Assembly: GCF_020252405.1 (NCBI RefSeq)
Contig: NZ_JADCDA010000065.1
Location: 1 to 46,484 of the forward strand
Reading direction: 5' to 3'
DNA length: 46,484 bases
Origin: Aestuariivirga sp.
GTDB taxonomy: Bacteria; Pseudomonadota; Alphaproteobacteria; Rhizobiales; Aestuariivirgaceae
Position 1 is the stretch's first letter, and every line of letters begins with the position of its first letter. The translations under genes and the position numbers were made by a program. This document shows positions 16,328 to 25,297 of this stretch, piece by piece. The notes beneath the pieces are model-generated. The model saw only the letters and a list, made by a program, of their open reading frames with translations. It did no database searches and was not told the origin of the DNA.

Positions 16328-17905
16328 TCAATACCCCAGTGCGAAGCCATCCTTGCGCGGGTCCGACCCGCCGGCGAGCACGCCGCTGTCGCGGTCGATG
16401 GCAATGGCCTGGCCTCCGCCGAGCGGCGCTCGCGGTGAGGTCAGGGCGTGGCCCTTCTCGATCAGCCCTTTTTTCACATGCTCCGGCACGGCGCTCTCCA
16501 CCTGCACCTTGCCCTCCTTGGGGAAGTAGCGCGCCCAGTCGATCGCCTCCTGCGGGTCCATGCCATGGATGTAGCGGTTCACGGCGACGGTTATGTGGCC
16601 CATGGGCTGGTAGTCGCCGCCCATCACGCCATAGCTCATGTCGACGAGGCCATCCTTGCGCACCATGGCGGGGATGATCGTGTGGAGCGGGCGCTTCCGC
16701 GGGCCGATGCAGTTGGGGTGATCAGGATCGGTGACGAAGCAGGCGCCGCGGTTCTGCAGCGCGATCCCCGTCCCCGGCGTCACCACGCAGGAGCCGAAAC
16801 CGTCATAGACCGAGTTGATGAAGGACACGGCCAGCCGCCTCTCGTCCACCACGCTGAGGTAGACCGTGCCGGAGGACCGCATTGCCGTGCCGAAGTCGAG
16901 GGCCCGGTTCATGTCGATCATTCCCGCCAGCTTCTGCGCGGTTTTCGCCGACAGGAGTTCATCCACCGGCGCCTCGTGGAAGTCCGGGTCGGCGATGTGG
17001 CGGTTCCTCAGCTCCCAGGCGAGTTTCATGGCCTCGATCTCGAGATGGTGGCGCTCGACCGAGTCGGGCGCCAGGCGGCGCAGCCCGAATTGCGAGAGAA
17101 CGTTCATGGCGATCAGCGCCGTGAGGCCCTGCCCCGGGGGCGGGATCTCCAGCACCTCGTGGCCGGCGAATTCGGTGGCGATGGGCTTCACCCAGGTCGA
17201 TTCATGCGCCGCGAAATCCTCCATGGTGAGGAGCGATCCCCTGGCGCGCACGGTGGCCACGATGTCCTCGGCGATGGCGCCCCGGTAGAAGGCGTCGCGG
17301 CCTTCCCTGCCAATCAGCCGCATGCTCCGCGCCAGCGCCGGGTAATGCATGATCTCGCCCACCCTGGGCGCGCGGCCATCCTTCAGGCAGTGGATGCGGC
17401 CGCCCTCGTCGGCCGCGAGGAAGGGCGTGTCCTCCGGCCAGTCCCAGGCGACGCGCGGGGTGACGGGAACGCCTTCCTCGGCCAGCCGGATGGCGGGTTT
17501 GAGCGCCTCGCCTAAGTCCATGGTGCCGAATTTCCTGAGAAGCTGGTCCCAGCCGTCGATGGCGCCCGGCACGGTGATGGCATGGATGGAGCGCAGCGCA
17601 ATCCCGGTGAGGCCGGAGGTCTTCAGCCAGTCGGCATCCGCCGCCAGGCCGGACCGGCCTGAGGCGCTTAGGCCGGAAACCTTGCCGTCCGGCGCGCCGA
17701 CGAGTGCGAAGCAGTCTCCCCCTATGCCGGTCATGGCCGGTTCCACCACGCACAGCACGGCAGAGGCGACGACGGCCGCATCGGCTGCATTGCCGCCCGC
17801 CCGCAGCGTGTCGATGGCGGCGAGAGTCGCCAGCGGGGCCGAGGTGGCGGCCATGCCGCGGCTGCCATAAGCGGCCGAGCGGCCGGGGCGTTCGAAATTA
17901 CGCAT
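16328..17905 (-). CDS. Gamma-glutamyltransferase family protein
   Basis: Ntn-hydrolase of the gamma-glutamyltranspeptidase / cephalosporin-acylase-like group. 525 residues, normal for the family. AAYGSRGMAATSAPLATLAA and LRAGGNAADAAVVASAVL are the usual N-terminal features, and VEPAMTGIGGDCF matches the family PxxxGIGG motif. The self-processing threonine is Thr347 in SSGTVYLSVVDE, which would become the nucleophile of the small subunit. MGGDYQPMGH near the C-terminus is also conserved. No signal peptide is evident, so it may be cytoplasmic like YwrD-type members. Substrate unknown. Confidence 0.88.
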   Translation of the reverse strand: MRNFERPGRSAAYGSRGMAATSAPLATLAAIDTLRAGGNAADAAVVASAVLCVVEPAMTGIGGDCFALVGAPDGKVSGLSASGRSGLAADADWLKTSGLTGIALRSIHAITVPGAIDGWDQLLRKFGTMDLGEALKPAIRLAEEGVPVTPRVAWDWPEDTPFLAADEGGRIHCLKDGRAPRVGEIMHYPALARSMRLIGREGRDAFYRGAIAEDIVATVRARGSLLTMEDFAAHESTWVKPIATEFAGHEVLEIPPPGQGLTALIAMNVLSQFGLRRLAPDSVERHHLEIEAMKLAWELRNRHIADPDFHEAPVDELLSAKTAQKLAGMIDMNRALDFGTAMRSSGTVYLSVVDERRLAVSFINSVYDGFGSCVVTPGTGIALQNRGACFVTDPDHPNCIGPRKRPLHTIIPAMVRKDGLVDMSYGVMGGDYQPMGHITVAVNRYIHGMDPQEAIDWARYFPKEGKVQVESAVPEHVKKGLIEKGHALTSPRAPLGGGQAIAIDRDSGVLAGGSDPRKDGFALGY

Positions 17906-18146
17906 GCTTCATCATCCTGAGAACAAGGGACGCTGGAAGAATATTCCGGGAAACGTCGCAAAAGGCATCGCATGGCGCGGAGCCCTGTAGCAAGACACTC
18001 GCCGTCATGACTGCCGCGCCTGCCGATCAGGGTTCCGTGCCGGACCCCGTCCGCTTCGCGAGGCCGCCAAAAAGCTGATCGACTTTTCCCCGCAGTAATG
18101 TATTTTTACTGATGGGAAATCTCATGCACACAAGGGAACTGCACGA
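17906..18146 (+). promoter_or_regulatory. Leader region of fhs
   Basis: 241 bases without a gene. An inverted repeat CAGTAA (18093-18098) and TTACTG (18106-18111) with AT-rich DNA between lies about 40 bases before the fhs start and could be a promoter or operator. AAGGGA lies about 11 bases before the ATG. I looked for a folate-responsive riboswitch and could not support one. Confidence 0.35.
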
Positions 18147-19826
18147 ATGGCCACGGTGAAGAGCGATATCGAAATTGCCCGCGAGGCGAAAATGAAGCCG
18201 ATCATGGAGATCGGCAAGGGCCTCGGCATTCCCGGGGAGGACTTGATCCCCTATGGCCACACCAAGGCCAAGGTCGCGCTCTCCTACATCGACAGCCTGA
18301 CGTCGAAGCCGGACGGCAAGCTCATCCTCGTCACCGCCATCAACCCCACCCCCGCCGGCGAAGGCAAGACCACGACCACCGTGGGCCTCGGCGACGGCCT
18401 CAACCGCATCGGCAAAAAGGCCATGGTGGCCCTGCGCGAGCCTTCGCTCGGGCCCTGCTTCGGCATGAAGGGCGGCGCGGCGGGCGGCGGCTATGCCCAG
18501 ATCGTGCCGATGGAAGACATCAACCTGCACTTCACCGGCGATTTCCACGCCATCACCTCGGCGCACAACCTGCTCTCCGCGATGATCGACAATCACATCT
18601 ACTGGGGCAACGAGCTTGGGCTGGACACGCGCCGCGTCGCCTGGCGCCGCGTCATGGACATGAACGACCGCGCGCTGCGCGAGATCGTCTGCTCGCTGGG
18701 CGGCGTGGCCAACGGTTATCCGCGCGAGACGGGCTTCGACATCACGGTCGCCTCCGAGATCATGGCCATCCTCTGCCTCGCCACCTCGATCGGGGACCTC
18801 GAGCGCCGCATCGGCCAGATCGTCATCGGCTACAGGAAGGACAAGTCGCCGGTGCTGGCCAGGGACCTGAAGGCGCCGGGCGCCATGGTGGTGCTCTTGA
18901 AGGATGCGCTGCAGCCCAACCTCGTCCAGACGCTGGAAAACAACCCGGCCTTTGTGCACGGCGGTCCCTTCGCCAACATCGCCCATGGCTGCAACTCGGT
19001 GATGGCCACCAGGGCCGCGCTGAAGCTTGCCGACTATGTCGTCACCGAAGCGGGCTTCGGCGCCGACCTGGGCGCTGAGAAGTTCTTCGACATCAAATGC
19101 CGCAAGGCCGGCCTCGCGCCATCCGCCACCGTCATCGTGGCGACCGTCCGTGCACTGAAGATGCATGGCGGCGCGGCGAAGGAGGAGCTTAAAGTCGAGA
19201 ATGTCGAAGTCCTCAAGAAGGGCCTCGCCAATCTGGGCCGCCATATCGAGAACGTGAAGAAGTTCGGCGTGCCGATCGCGGTGGCCATCAACCACTTCAT
19301 CTCGGACACGGAGCCGGAAGTGCAGGCCGTGATCGACTATTGCAAGACCCATGGCGTGGAAGCCTTCCGCTGCACCCATTGGGCCGATGGCGGCAAGGGC
19401 GTCGAGGCGCTGGCCCATCATGTGGCGGCTCTGGCCGACAAGGGCCCGGCACAGTTCAAGCCGATCTATGACGAGAACGTCCCGCTCTTCGACAAGGTCA
19501 AGACCATCGCCCGCGAGATCTACCGCGCGGACGACGTGGTGGCCGACAAATCGGTGAGGGACCAGCTCAAGGCCTGGGAAGCGGCGGGCTATGGCAAGTT
19601 CCCGATCTGCATGGCGAAGACGCAGTACTCGTTCTCGACGGACCCCAACCTCAAGGGTGCTCCCACCAACCACGTGCTCCCGGTGCGCGAAGTGCGCCTG
19701 TCGGCGGGTGCCGAATTCATCGTGGTCATCTGCGGTGACATCATGACCATGCCGGGCCTGCCCAAGGTCCCGTCGGCCGAGGTGATCGGGCTGGACGAAA
19801 AGGGCCAGATCGCCGGGTTGTTCTGA
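18147..19826 (+). CDS. fhs: Formate--tetrahydrofolate ligase
   Basis: ATP-dependent synthesis of 10-formyltetrahydrofolate from formate, in one-carbon metabolism. 559 residues, the normal length. The P-loop is [14 protein letters not shown] near residues 68-82. [20 protein letters not shown] and [16 protein letters not shown] are the canonical signatures, and [19 protein letters not shown] is equally typical. It is monocistronic, with a hairpin just downstream. High formyl-folate demand may relate to formate released by neighbouring catabolism, but that is speculative. Confidence 0.97.
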   Translation: MATVKSDIEIAREAKMKPIMEIGKGLGIPGEDLIPYGHTKAKVALSYIDSLTSKPDGKLILVTAINPTPAGEGKTTTTVGLGDGLNRIGKKAMVALREPSLGPCFGMKGGAAGGGYAQIVPMEDINLHFTGDFHAITSAHNLLSAMIDNHIYWGNELGLDTRRVAWRRVMDMNDRALREIVCSLGGVANGYPRETGFDITVASEIMAILCLATSIGDLERRIGQIVIGYRKDKSPVLARDLKAPGAMVVLLKDALQPNLVQTLENNPAFVHGGPFANIAHGCNSVMATRAALKLADYVVTEAGFGADLGAEKFFDIKCRKAGLAPSATVIVATVRALKMHGGAAKEELKVENVEVLKKGLANLGRHIENVKKFGVPIAVAINHFISDTEPEVQAVIDYCKTHGVEAFRCTHWADGGKGVEALAHHVAALADKGPAQFKPIYDENVPLFDKVKTIAREIYRADDVVADKSVRDQLKAWEAAGYGKFPICMAKTQYSFSTDPNLKGAPTNHVLPVREVRLSAGAEFIVVICGDIMTMPGLPKVPSAEVIGLDEKGQIAGLF

Positions 19827-19850
19827 GCCGATACCGAGTCCTGACAGGCA

Positions 19851-19876
19851 AAGGCCCGGAGGTTTCTCCAGGCCTT
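19851..19876 (+). terminator. Terminator candidate after fhs
   Basis: AAGGCC-C-GGAG-GTTT-CTCC-A-GGCCTT forms a 10-pair stem with one mismatch and a four-base loop, 24 bases after the fhs stop, followed by CTGCTTTGTT. The T-run is short, so termination efficiency is uncertain. Confidence 0.6.
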
Positions 19877-19992
19877 CTGCTTTGTTGATTGGAGCAGGTT
19901 TCGTTTCAGTGGAATCGAAACCAGCTTTACCTATTTATTTTGTCGCATTTTCGACGGTCAACCGGTGTCCACTTGACCTGAAAATGCTTTAT

Positions 19993-20082
19993 AGCGGCGG
20001 GCGGTCAATTGCCTCCATTAGGATTTCCCTCCCCACAAGGGGGAGGGAAAAAGATCGCGATTCTATATGACCGCCCGCCGCT
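19993..20082. repeat. 90-bp nested palindromic element (MITE-like)
   Basis: Perfect 15-base terminal inverted repeats AGCGGCGGGCGGTCA (19993-20007) and TGACCGCCCGCCGCT (20068-20082) enclose an internal hairpin TTCCCTCCCC-ACAA-GGGGGAGGGAA. It sits in the 526-base gap between convergent fhs and the GMC gene. It has no coding capacity. The form is that of a small non-autonomous or interspersed palindromic element. No target duplication is obvious by eye. Confidence 0.65.
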
Positions 20083-20258
20083 CTAGGAATTCGATTTGAG
20101 ATTGTTTTTGGCCGGGAGCCAATCGTGCCTTTCACTCACGCCATGTGGAGGGGGCGATGGCCTGGGCGGCATCAAGAACCGCCACTGCATGGACCTCAAC
20201 CATCCCGCGGGAGCACAGGGCGACGCCGTCATCCCGCCCGCACCGGGGGCCTTCCTCG

Positions 20259-20344
20259 CCCGTTAAAGAAACGGGAGAAGACAAACATGCGCGGAATACA
20301 GGCTGGAACATGATTTACCGCAAAAGCGGGTTCCGCTTTTGCGG
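20259..20344. repeat. Family C half-copy and a family B hairpin after the GMC gene
   Basis: CCCGTT-AAAGA-AACGGG followed by AGAAGAC (20259-20282) is a diverged family C copy. CCGCAAAAGCGG-GTT-CCGCTTTTGCGG (20318-20344) is a perfect 12-base stem flanked by CATGATT and TTCATGCC, resembling family B. The rest of 20083-20352 shows no gene. The second hairpin lies eight bases beyond the GMC stop codon and could mark its transcript end. Confidence 0.6.
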
Positions 20345-20352
20345 TTCATGCC

Positions 20353-22011
20353 CTACCGCTGGCTGACCTTCCAGTCCGGATTGATCCACGGCTCCTGGTT
20401 CGAGGGCGCCAGCGGCTGCCTGCCGAGGATGTGATCGCTCGCCTTCTCGCCGATCATGATGGTGGGGCCGTTCAGATTTCCGTTTGTCACCCGCGGCATG
20501 ATGGAGGAATCGGCCACCCGCAGGCCCTCGATTCCGATCACCCGGCATTCGGGGTCGACCACCGCCATCGGGTCATCCGCCGCGCCCATCCTGCAGGTGC
20601 CGCAGGGGTGGTAGGCGCTCTCGCAGTGTTCGCGGATGAAGGCGTCGATCTCGTCATCCGCGTTCACCGCCGGCCCCGGCTGGATTTCCTCCGCCGCGAA
20701 GCGCCGCATGGCGGGCTGCCGGAACAGCTCGCGCGTGAGCCTGACGGCGCGCCGCCATTCGGGCAGGTCGTCCGGGTGGGTGAGGTAGTTGAACAGGATC
20801 CGCGGCGCTTCCCGCGCCTGCCTGCTCCGCACACGGACGAAACCGCGCGACTTGGCCCGCATCGGCCCCACATGGACCTGGAAGCCGTGGCCCGGGAAGG
20901 CCGCCGTGCCGTCATAGCGCATGGCGGCGGGCAGGAAGTGATACTGGATATCCGGATATTCGACGCCCGCCGCGGAACGGATGAAGCCGCATGTTTCGAA
21001 ATGGTTCGTGGCGCCGAGCCCGGTCTTGAAGAGCAGCCACTCAGCGCCGATCAGCCCTTTGGAGAACCAGTTGAGCTTCGAATGGAGCGTGACGGGTTCC
21101 CTGGACCTGATCTGGAAATAGATCTCGAGGTGGTCGTGCAGGTTCTCGCCCACGCCCGGCAGTGCGTGCGCCACCCCGACGCCCGCCGCCTTCAGCACAT
21201 CGGGCGCGCCGATCCCCGACATCTGGAGGAGCTTCGGCGAATTGATCGCGGAGGCCGCGATGATGACCTCGCGGCGCGCCCTGACCTCCTGCTTCTGTCC
21301 GCCCACGTCATATTCGACGCCGGCGGCGCGCTTGCCCTCGAGGATCACGCGGTGCGCCAGGGCCCTGGTGATCAGCCTGACGTTGCCGCGCTTCAGCGCC
21401 GGCTTCAGATAGGCATTGGCGGCGGACCAGCGGATGCCGTTGTGAATGGTCATCTCCATCGGGCCGAAGCCCTCCTGCTGGCGGCCGTTGTAGTCTTCCG
21501 TCACCGGGTAGCCCGCCTCGCGCCCGGCCTCGACGAAGGCCTGGTAGAGCGGGTTGTTGCGGGGCCCGCGCCGCACATGAAGGGGGCCCTTTATGCCGCG
21601 CCAGCCGTCCTCGCCATCGGGGCAGGATTCCTGGCGCTTGAAATAGGGCAGCACGTGGCGGAAGCCCCAGCCCCTGGCCCCCATCTCCTCCCAGCTGTCG
21701 AAGTCCCTGGCGTGGCCGCGCACATAGACCATGCCGTTGATCGAGGAGGAGCCGCCCACCACCTTGCCGCGCGGCGTGGCCAGCCTGCGGCCGCCAAGGC
21801 CCGGCTCGGGATCGGATTCGAAGCCCCAGTTATAGAGCTTCATGTTCATGGGGTAGGAGAGAGCCGACGGCATCTGGATGAAGGGGCCGCGGTCGCTGCC
21901 GCCATATTCCAGCACGCAGACCGAGTTCCTGCCGTCCTCCGACAGGCGATAGGCCATGGCGCAGCCGGCGGACCCGGCGCCGACGATGACGAAGTCGAAG
22001 GCCTCGCTCAT
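20353..22011 (-). CDS. GMC family oxidoreductase, choline dehydrogenase-like
   Basis: FAD-dependent alcohol oxidoreductase, 552 residues. The FAD-binding fold is [16 protein letters not shown] (residues 9-24), followed by [18 protein letters not shown] and [25 protein letters not shown] and [12 protein letters not shown] (active-site His) with [20 protein letters not shown] match choline dehydrogenase BetA closely, as does the C-terminal [18 protein letters not shown] end. It overlaps the RpiR gene by four bases and is co-transcribed with it. BetA is the best guess, but no betaine-aldehyde dehydrogenase, betI or betC is nearby, so another amino-alcohol may be the substrate. Confidence 0.88.
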   Translation of the reverse strand: MSEAFDFVIVGAGSAGCAMAYRLSEDGRNSVCVLEYGGSDRGPFIQMPSALSYPMNMKLYNWGFESDPEPGLGGRRLATPRGKVVGGSSSINGMVYVRGHARDFDSWEEMGARGWGFRHVLPYFKRQESCPDGEDGWRGIKGPLHVRRGPRNNPLYQAFVEAGREAGYPVTEDYNGRQQEGFGPMEMTIHNGIRWSAANAYLKPALKRGNVRLITRALAHRVILEGKRAAGVEYDVGGQKQEVRARREVIIAASAINSPKLLQMSGIGAPDVLKAAGVGVAHALPGVGENLHDHLEIYFQIRSREPVTLHSKLNWFSKGLIGAEWLLFKTGLGATNHFETCGFIRSAAGVEYPDIQYHFLPAAMRYDGTAAFPGHGFQVHVGPMRAKSRGFVRVRSRQAREAPRILFNYLTHPDDLPEWRRAVRLTRELFRQPAMRRFAAEEIQPGPAVNADDEIDAFIREHCESAYHPCGTCRMGAADDPMAVVDPECRVIGIEGLRVADSSIMPRVTNGNLNGPTIMIGEKASDHILGRQPLAPSNQEPWINPDWKVSQR

Positions 22012-22874
22012 TTGCCGCGCTTTCCCGCGCCGGACAGCGCCTCAAGTTCGGCGATGCGGGCCTCCGTCTCGCGCCAGGTTGCGTTGACGGTGGCGGCGAC
22101 CAGCGCCTCGGCCAGGAACAGCGGCACGATGTTCGAGTCCCAGCTCGACGGGGCCTCGATGCGGAGCGGAAGCGAATGCACGGCAAGTCTCGCGATTGGG
22201 GATATCCACTGGTCGGTAATCAGCACGACCCTCGCTCCGCGCTCTCTGGCGGAAGCGGCAAGATCGAGCATGCGGGCGTCATAACGGCGGATGTCGAAAA
22301 ACAGAAGCAGGTCGTTCTTGCCGATATCGAGCAGATATTGCGGCCAGAAGGACTGGGTGGGGGGAACGAGGCTCACCCCCGGCCGCGCCATCTGCAGGTG
22401 GGTATAAAGATAGGCGGCAATGGCCCCGGTGATCCGGCCGCCGGCGATGTGGACCTGCCGCTTGCGGTCCGCCAGCAGCGCCACGATGGCGTCGAAGGCG
22501 CGGTGGTCCATCAGCTTCAGCGAGGCCGAGAGATTCTCCATCGCCGCCGTGGCGAAGGTGTTGAGAATGTGGGTGTCGGGCGCCTCGGCTGCCCAGCGGT
22601 CATGCTTCGCGATCGGGTTCTGCAGTTGGGCGGAGAGTTCGCAGCGCAGCTCGTCCTGGAAGGCCGGGAAGCCGGAGAAGCCCAGCTTCTTGGCGAGGCG
22701 CAGCACGGAAGGGGTGGAGACATCCGCCTCGCGCGCGAAGCCGGTGATCGAGCCCAGCCCCGCCATGGGGTAGTTGGCGAAGAGCGCGGCCATCAGCTTG
22801 CGCTCGGCCGCGGTCAGCTTGCCCGACATCAGGCGCAGTCTTTCGGCAACCGTGGCGGCGCGCTGCGGCGGCAT
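22008..22874 (-). CDS. MurR/RpiR family transcriptional regulator
   Basis: 288 residues. The N-terminal HTH_6 domain (about 1-80) reads [20 protein letters not shown] then [16 protein letters not shown], the RpiR signature. The C-terminal SIS domain (about 110-250) includes [17 protein letters not shown] and [11 protein letters not shown], and would bind a small effector. It is divergent from the amidohydrolase-GS genes and upstream of the GMC gene, so it probably controls both arms. The effector is unknown; RpiR proteins often sense phosphosugars, but here an amine or its derivative is plausible. Confidence 0.9.
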   Translation of the reverse strand: MPPQRAATVAERLRLMSGKLTAAERKLMAALFANYPMAGLGSITGFAREADVSTPSVLRLAKKLGFSGFPAFQDELRCELSAQLQNPIAKHDRWAAEAPDTHILNTFATAAMENLSASLKLMDHRAFDAIVALLADRKRQVHIAGGRITGAIAAYLYTHLQMARPGVSLVPPTQSFWPQYLLDIGKNDLLLFFDIRRYDARMLDLAASARERGARVVLITDQWISPIARLAVHSLPLRIEAPSSWDSNIVPLFLAEALVAATVNATWRETEARIAELEALSGAGKRGK

Positions 22875-22909
22875 CTGTCTCTCCCTGCTGGACCTCCACT
22901 GTAACGAAT

Positions 22910-22938
22910 TTGACAGTCTTCCGACAATCTGAAATCAT
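22910..22938 (+). promoter_or_regulatory. Promoter candidate for the amidohydrolase-GS operon
   Basis: TTGACA (22910-22915) and AATCAT (22933-22938) are separated by 17 bases and lie 36-64 bases before the amidohydrolase ATG. The -35 is perfect and the -10 matches four of six. The region is shared with the divergent RpiR gene, so a binding site for RpiR is expected here; I cannot define it. Confidence 0.45.
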
Positions 22939-22973
22939 CGCTTCAACAGACCGAAGTTCTGGAGTTTTCGTGC

Positions 22974-23723
22974 ATGGGAGCGCTGCTCCAGCTGGGCGAG
23001 GAGCGCCCGTTCATCGCCGTCAACGGGCAGGGCCGCTCGCCCTTCGTACTGATCTGCGAGCACGCCTCCAACACCATGCCGAAGGCGCTGGGCACGCTGG
23101 GCCTTTCCGGGGCCGATCTCGCCCGCCACATCGCCTGGGACATCGGCGCGGAGAAGGTCGCGCGCCTCCTCTCGCGCCTCACGGATGCGCCGCTGCTGCT
23201 GCAGCGCTATTCGCGCCTCGCCTATGACTGCAACCGCCCGCCGGAATCGCCCGATGCCATTCCGGAGGTGAGCGAGCTCACCGCCATTCCCGGCAACAGG
23301 AAGCTGTCCGCCGAGGACAAGCTGGCGCGGGCACGCGAGATCTACCGGCCTTTTCATGACGGCGTCTCCGCCGTGCTCGACCGGCGCGCCGCCGGCGGCC
23401 AGCGCTCGCTGGTCGTCTCCATCCATTCCTTCACGCCCGTCTACAAGGGCAAGCCGCGCAGCGTCGAGCTTGGCATCCTGCATGACCGGGATGCCACGCT
23501 GTCCGCGAAGCTCATCAAGAGCTTCCCCAATGTCGATGCGCGTTTGAACGAGCCCTATGGCCCGAAGGACGGCGTGCTGCACACGCTGAACCTGCACGGC
23601 TTTGCCCGCGGCCTGCAGCACGCGATGATCGAGATCCGCAATGACCTGGTCGCCACCGAACGCGGGCAGGACGAATGGGCCCAGCGCCTGTCCGTGCCGC
23701 TGATCCAGGCCGCAACGACATAA
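22974..23723 (+). CDS. N-formylglutamate amidohydrolase family protein
   Basis: 249 residues of the FGase family. Motifs are VLICEHASNTMP at the N-terminus, AWDIGAEKVA, YSRLAYDCNRPP, VVSIHSFTPVYKG and MIEIRNDL, with the likely metal-binding His/Glu/Asp residues present. True HutG enzymes release formate from N-formylglutamate in histidine breakdown, but no hut genes are nearby. Beside a gamma-glutamyl ligase, a role hydrolysing a gamma-glutamyl or N-acyl amide is equally plausible. The GS-like gene starts 21 bases downstream. ATG 22974 has only a distant GGAG, so the start is moderately certain. Confidence 0.85.
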   Translation: MGALLQLGEERPFIAVNGQGRSPFVLICEHASNTMPKALGTLGLSGADLARHIAWDIGAEKVARLLSRLTDAPLLLQRYSRLAYDCNRPPESPDAIPEVSELTAIPGNRKLSAEDKLARAREIYRPFHDGVSAVLDRRAAGGQRSLVVSIHSFTPVYKGKPRSVELGILHDRDATLSAKLIKSFPNVDARLNEPYGPKDGVLHTLNLHGFARGLQHAMIEIRNDLVATERGQDEWAQRLSVPLIQAATT

Positions 23724-23744
23724 AGCGATTGAGGGAGAACGACC

Positions 23745-25118
23745 ATGAGCGAAGGCATGCTGACACTCGAACAGCTGAAGGCCGAGGTGAGGGCCGGAAC
23801 GATCGACACCGTGGTCGCCGCCATGGTGGACCTGCAGGGCCGCCTCATCGGCAAGCGCTTCCATGCCAGGTTCTTCGCCGACGGCGGCTATGAGGAGACG
23901 CATGGCTGCAACTATCTGCTCGGCGTCGACATCGAGATGGAGCCGGTGCCCGGCTACAAGGCGACGGGCTGGGAAAAGGGCTATGGCGACTTCGTTCTGA
24001 AGCCCGACATGGCGACCCTGCGCCGCACGCCTTGGCTGCCGGGCACGGCGCTCGTGCTGTGCGACGTGCTCGATCATCACAGCCATGAGGACGTGCCGCA
24101 TTCGCCGCGCGCCATCCTCAAGAAGCAGCTGAAGCGCCTCGGGAAGATGAGGATGAAGGCCTATATGGCCTCCGAGCTCGAGTTCTTTCTGTTTGACGAT
24201 TCCTACGAGGCGGCCCACCAGAAGGGCTACCGCAACCTCAAGACGGCGGGTTACTACATCGAGGACTATCACATCCTGCAGACCTCAAAGGAGGAGGTCT
24301 ATATGCGCGCCCTGCGCAATGGCCTCGCGGGCGCCGGCATTCCGGTCGAAAACTCCAAGGGCGAATGGGGGCCGGGCCAGGAGGAGATCAACGTCCGCTA
24401 TGCCGAGGCGCTCGAAATGGCCGACCGTCACGTCATCATCAAGAACGGCGCCAAGGAGATCGCCTACAACGTCGGCAAGTCCGTCTCCTTCATGGCCAAG
24501 TGGGACTATGGCATGGCGGGCAACTCGTCCCACATCCACCAGTCGCTGTGGTCCGCCGACGACAAGCCGCTGTTCATGGACAAAAAGGGCGAGCACGGCA
24601 TGTCGCTGCTGATGAAGCAGTATCTGGCTGGCCAGCTGGCGCATGCCGGCGAGATCACCTATTTCCTGGCGCCCTACATCAACTCCTACAAGCGCTTCAT
24701 GGCCGGCACCTTCGCGCCCACCCGCGCGGTGTGGAGCTTCGACAACCGCACGGCGGGTTTCCGTATCTGCGGGGCCGAGACCAGGGCGATCCGCGTCGAA
24801 TGCCGCATCGGCGGCGCCGACCTGAACCCCTATCTCGCCTTCGCGGCCCTCGTCGCGGCGGGCCTTGACGGCATCGAGAAGAAGATGGAGCTGGAGCCCG
24901 CCGTCTCGGGCGACATCTACGACACGTCCCGACGCTTACGCGAAATCCCCAAGACGCTGCGCGAGGCGGCCAGGCTGCTCGACGAATCGGACTTCCTGCG
25001 CCAGGCGATGGGCAATGACGTGATCGACCATTACGTCCACACCGCGCAGTGGGAACAATTCGAATTCGACCGCCGCATCACCGACCTCGAGCTGAAGCGC
25101 GGGTTTGAGCGGTATTGA
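23745..25118 (+). CDS. Glutamine synthetase-like ligase (gamma-glutamyl amine synthetase type)
   Basis: 457 residues with the glutamine-synthetase fold. The metal/ATP motifs are ASELEFFLFDDSY, GPGQEEINVRYAEAL (Gly211-Asn216), AGNSSHIHQSLW and NRTAGFRICGAETRAIRVEC, then RIGGADLNPYLAFAA. It lacks the adenylylation-loop context of GlnA and resembles the GlnT/PuuA/IpuC group that joins glutamate to amines using ATP. The start has GAGGGAG before ATG 23745. The neighbours (amidohydrolase, alcohol dehydrogenases, RpiR) fit amine or amino-alcohol catabolism through a gamma-glutamyl intermediate. The actual amine cannot be read from sequence. Confidence 0.88.
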   Translation: MSEGMLTLEQLKAEVRAGTIDTVVAAMVDLQGRLIGKRFHARFFADGGYEETHGCNYLLGVDIEMEPVPGYKATGWEKGYGDFVLKPDMATLRRTPWLPGTALVLCDVLDHHSHEDVPHSPRAILKKQLKRLGKMRMKAYMASELEFFLFDDSYEAAHQKGYRNLKTAGYYIEDYHILQTSKEEVYMRALRNGLAGAGIPVENSKGEWGPGQEEINVRYAEALEMADRHVIIKNGAKEIAYNVGKSVSFMAKWDYGMAGNSSHIHQSLWSADDKPLFMDKKGEHGMSLLMKQYLAGQLAHAGEITYFLAPYINSYKRFMAGTFAPTRAVWSFDNRTAGFRICGAETRAIRVECRIGGADLNPYLAFAALVAAGLDGIEKKMELEPAVSGDIYDTSRRLREIPKTLREAARLLDESDFLRQAMGNDVIDHYVHTAQWEQFEFDRRITDLELKRGFERY

Positions 25119-25158
25119 GTAGAATCACTCCATGACCCTGCTCCCGCACCTCCTGTTG

Positions 25159-25239
25159 CGTCACCCCGGCGAAGGCCGGGGTCCAGCTTCGGGCATCGGA
25201 CGCGCGGAAAGCTGGATCCCGGCCTTCGCCGGGATGACG
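25159..25239. repeat. 81-bp palindrome family A between GS-like and Fe-ADH genes
   Basis: Arms 25159-25189 and 25209-25239 are inverted repeats matching at 29 of 31 positions, with a 19-base loop. The core is CCCCGGCGAAGGCCGGGG. The same design recurs at 39354-39431, and half of it at 2804-2840. It fills much of the 179-base gap before the alcohol dehydrogenase and may partly separate the two transcripts. Confidence 0.8.
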
Positions 25240-25297
25240 GCAGGTGGGTGGGGAATTGGGCTTTAAGACATAGCAGACGGCACTCAGGAGACACGCC

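Noticed and set aside
17906..18146. Folate riboswitch in the fhs leader
   Set aside because: No conserved aptamer core could be recognised; the only structure is a short inverted repeat.
20431..22284. Plus-strand open frame of 617 codons opposite the GMC gene
   Set aside because: Antisense shadow with His/Asp/Arg bias and no recognisable domain.
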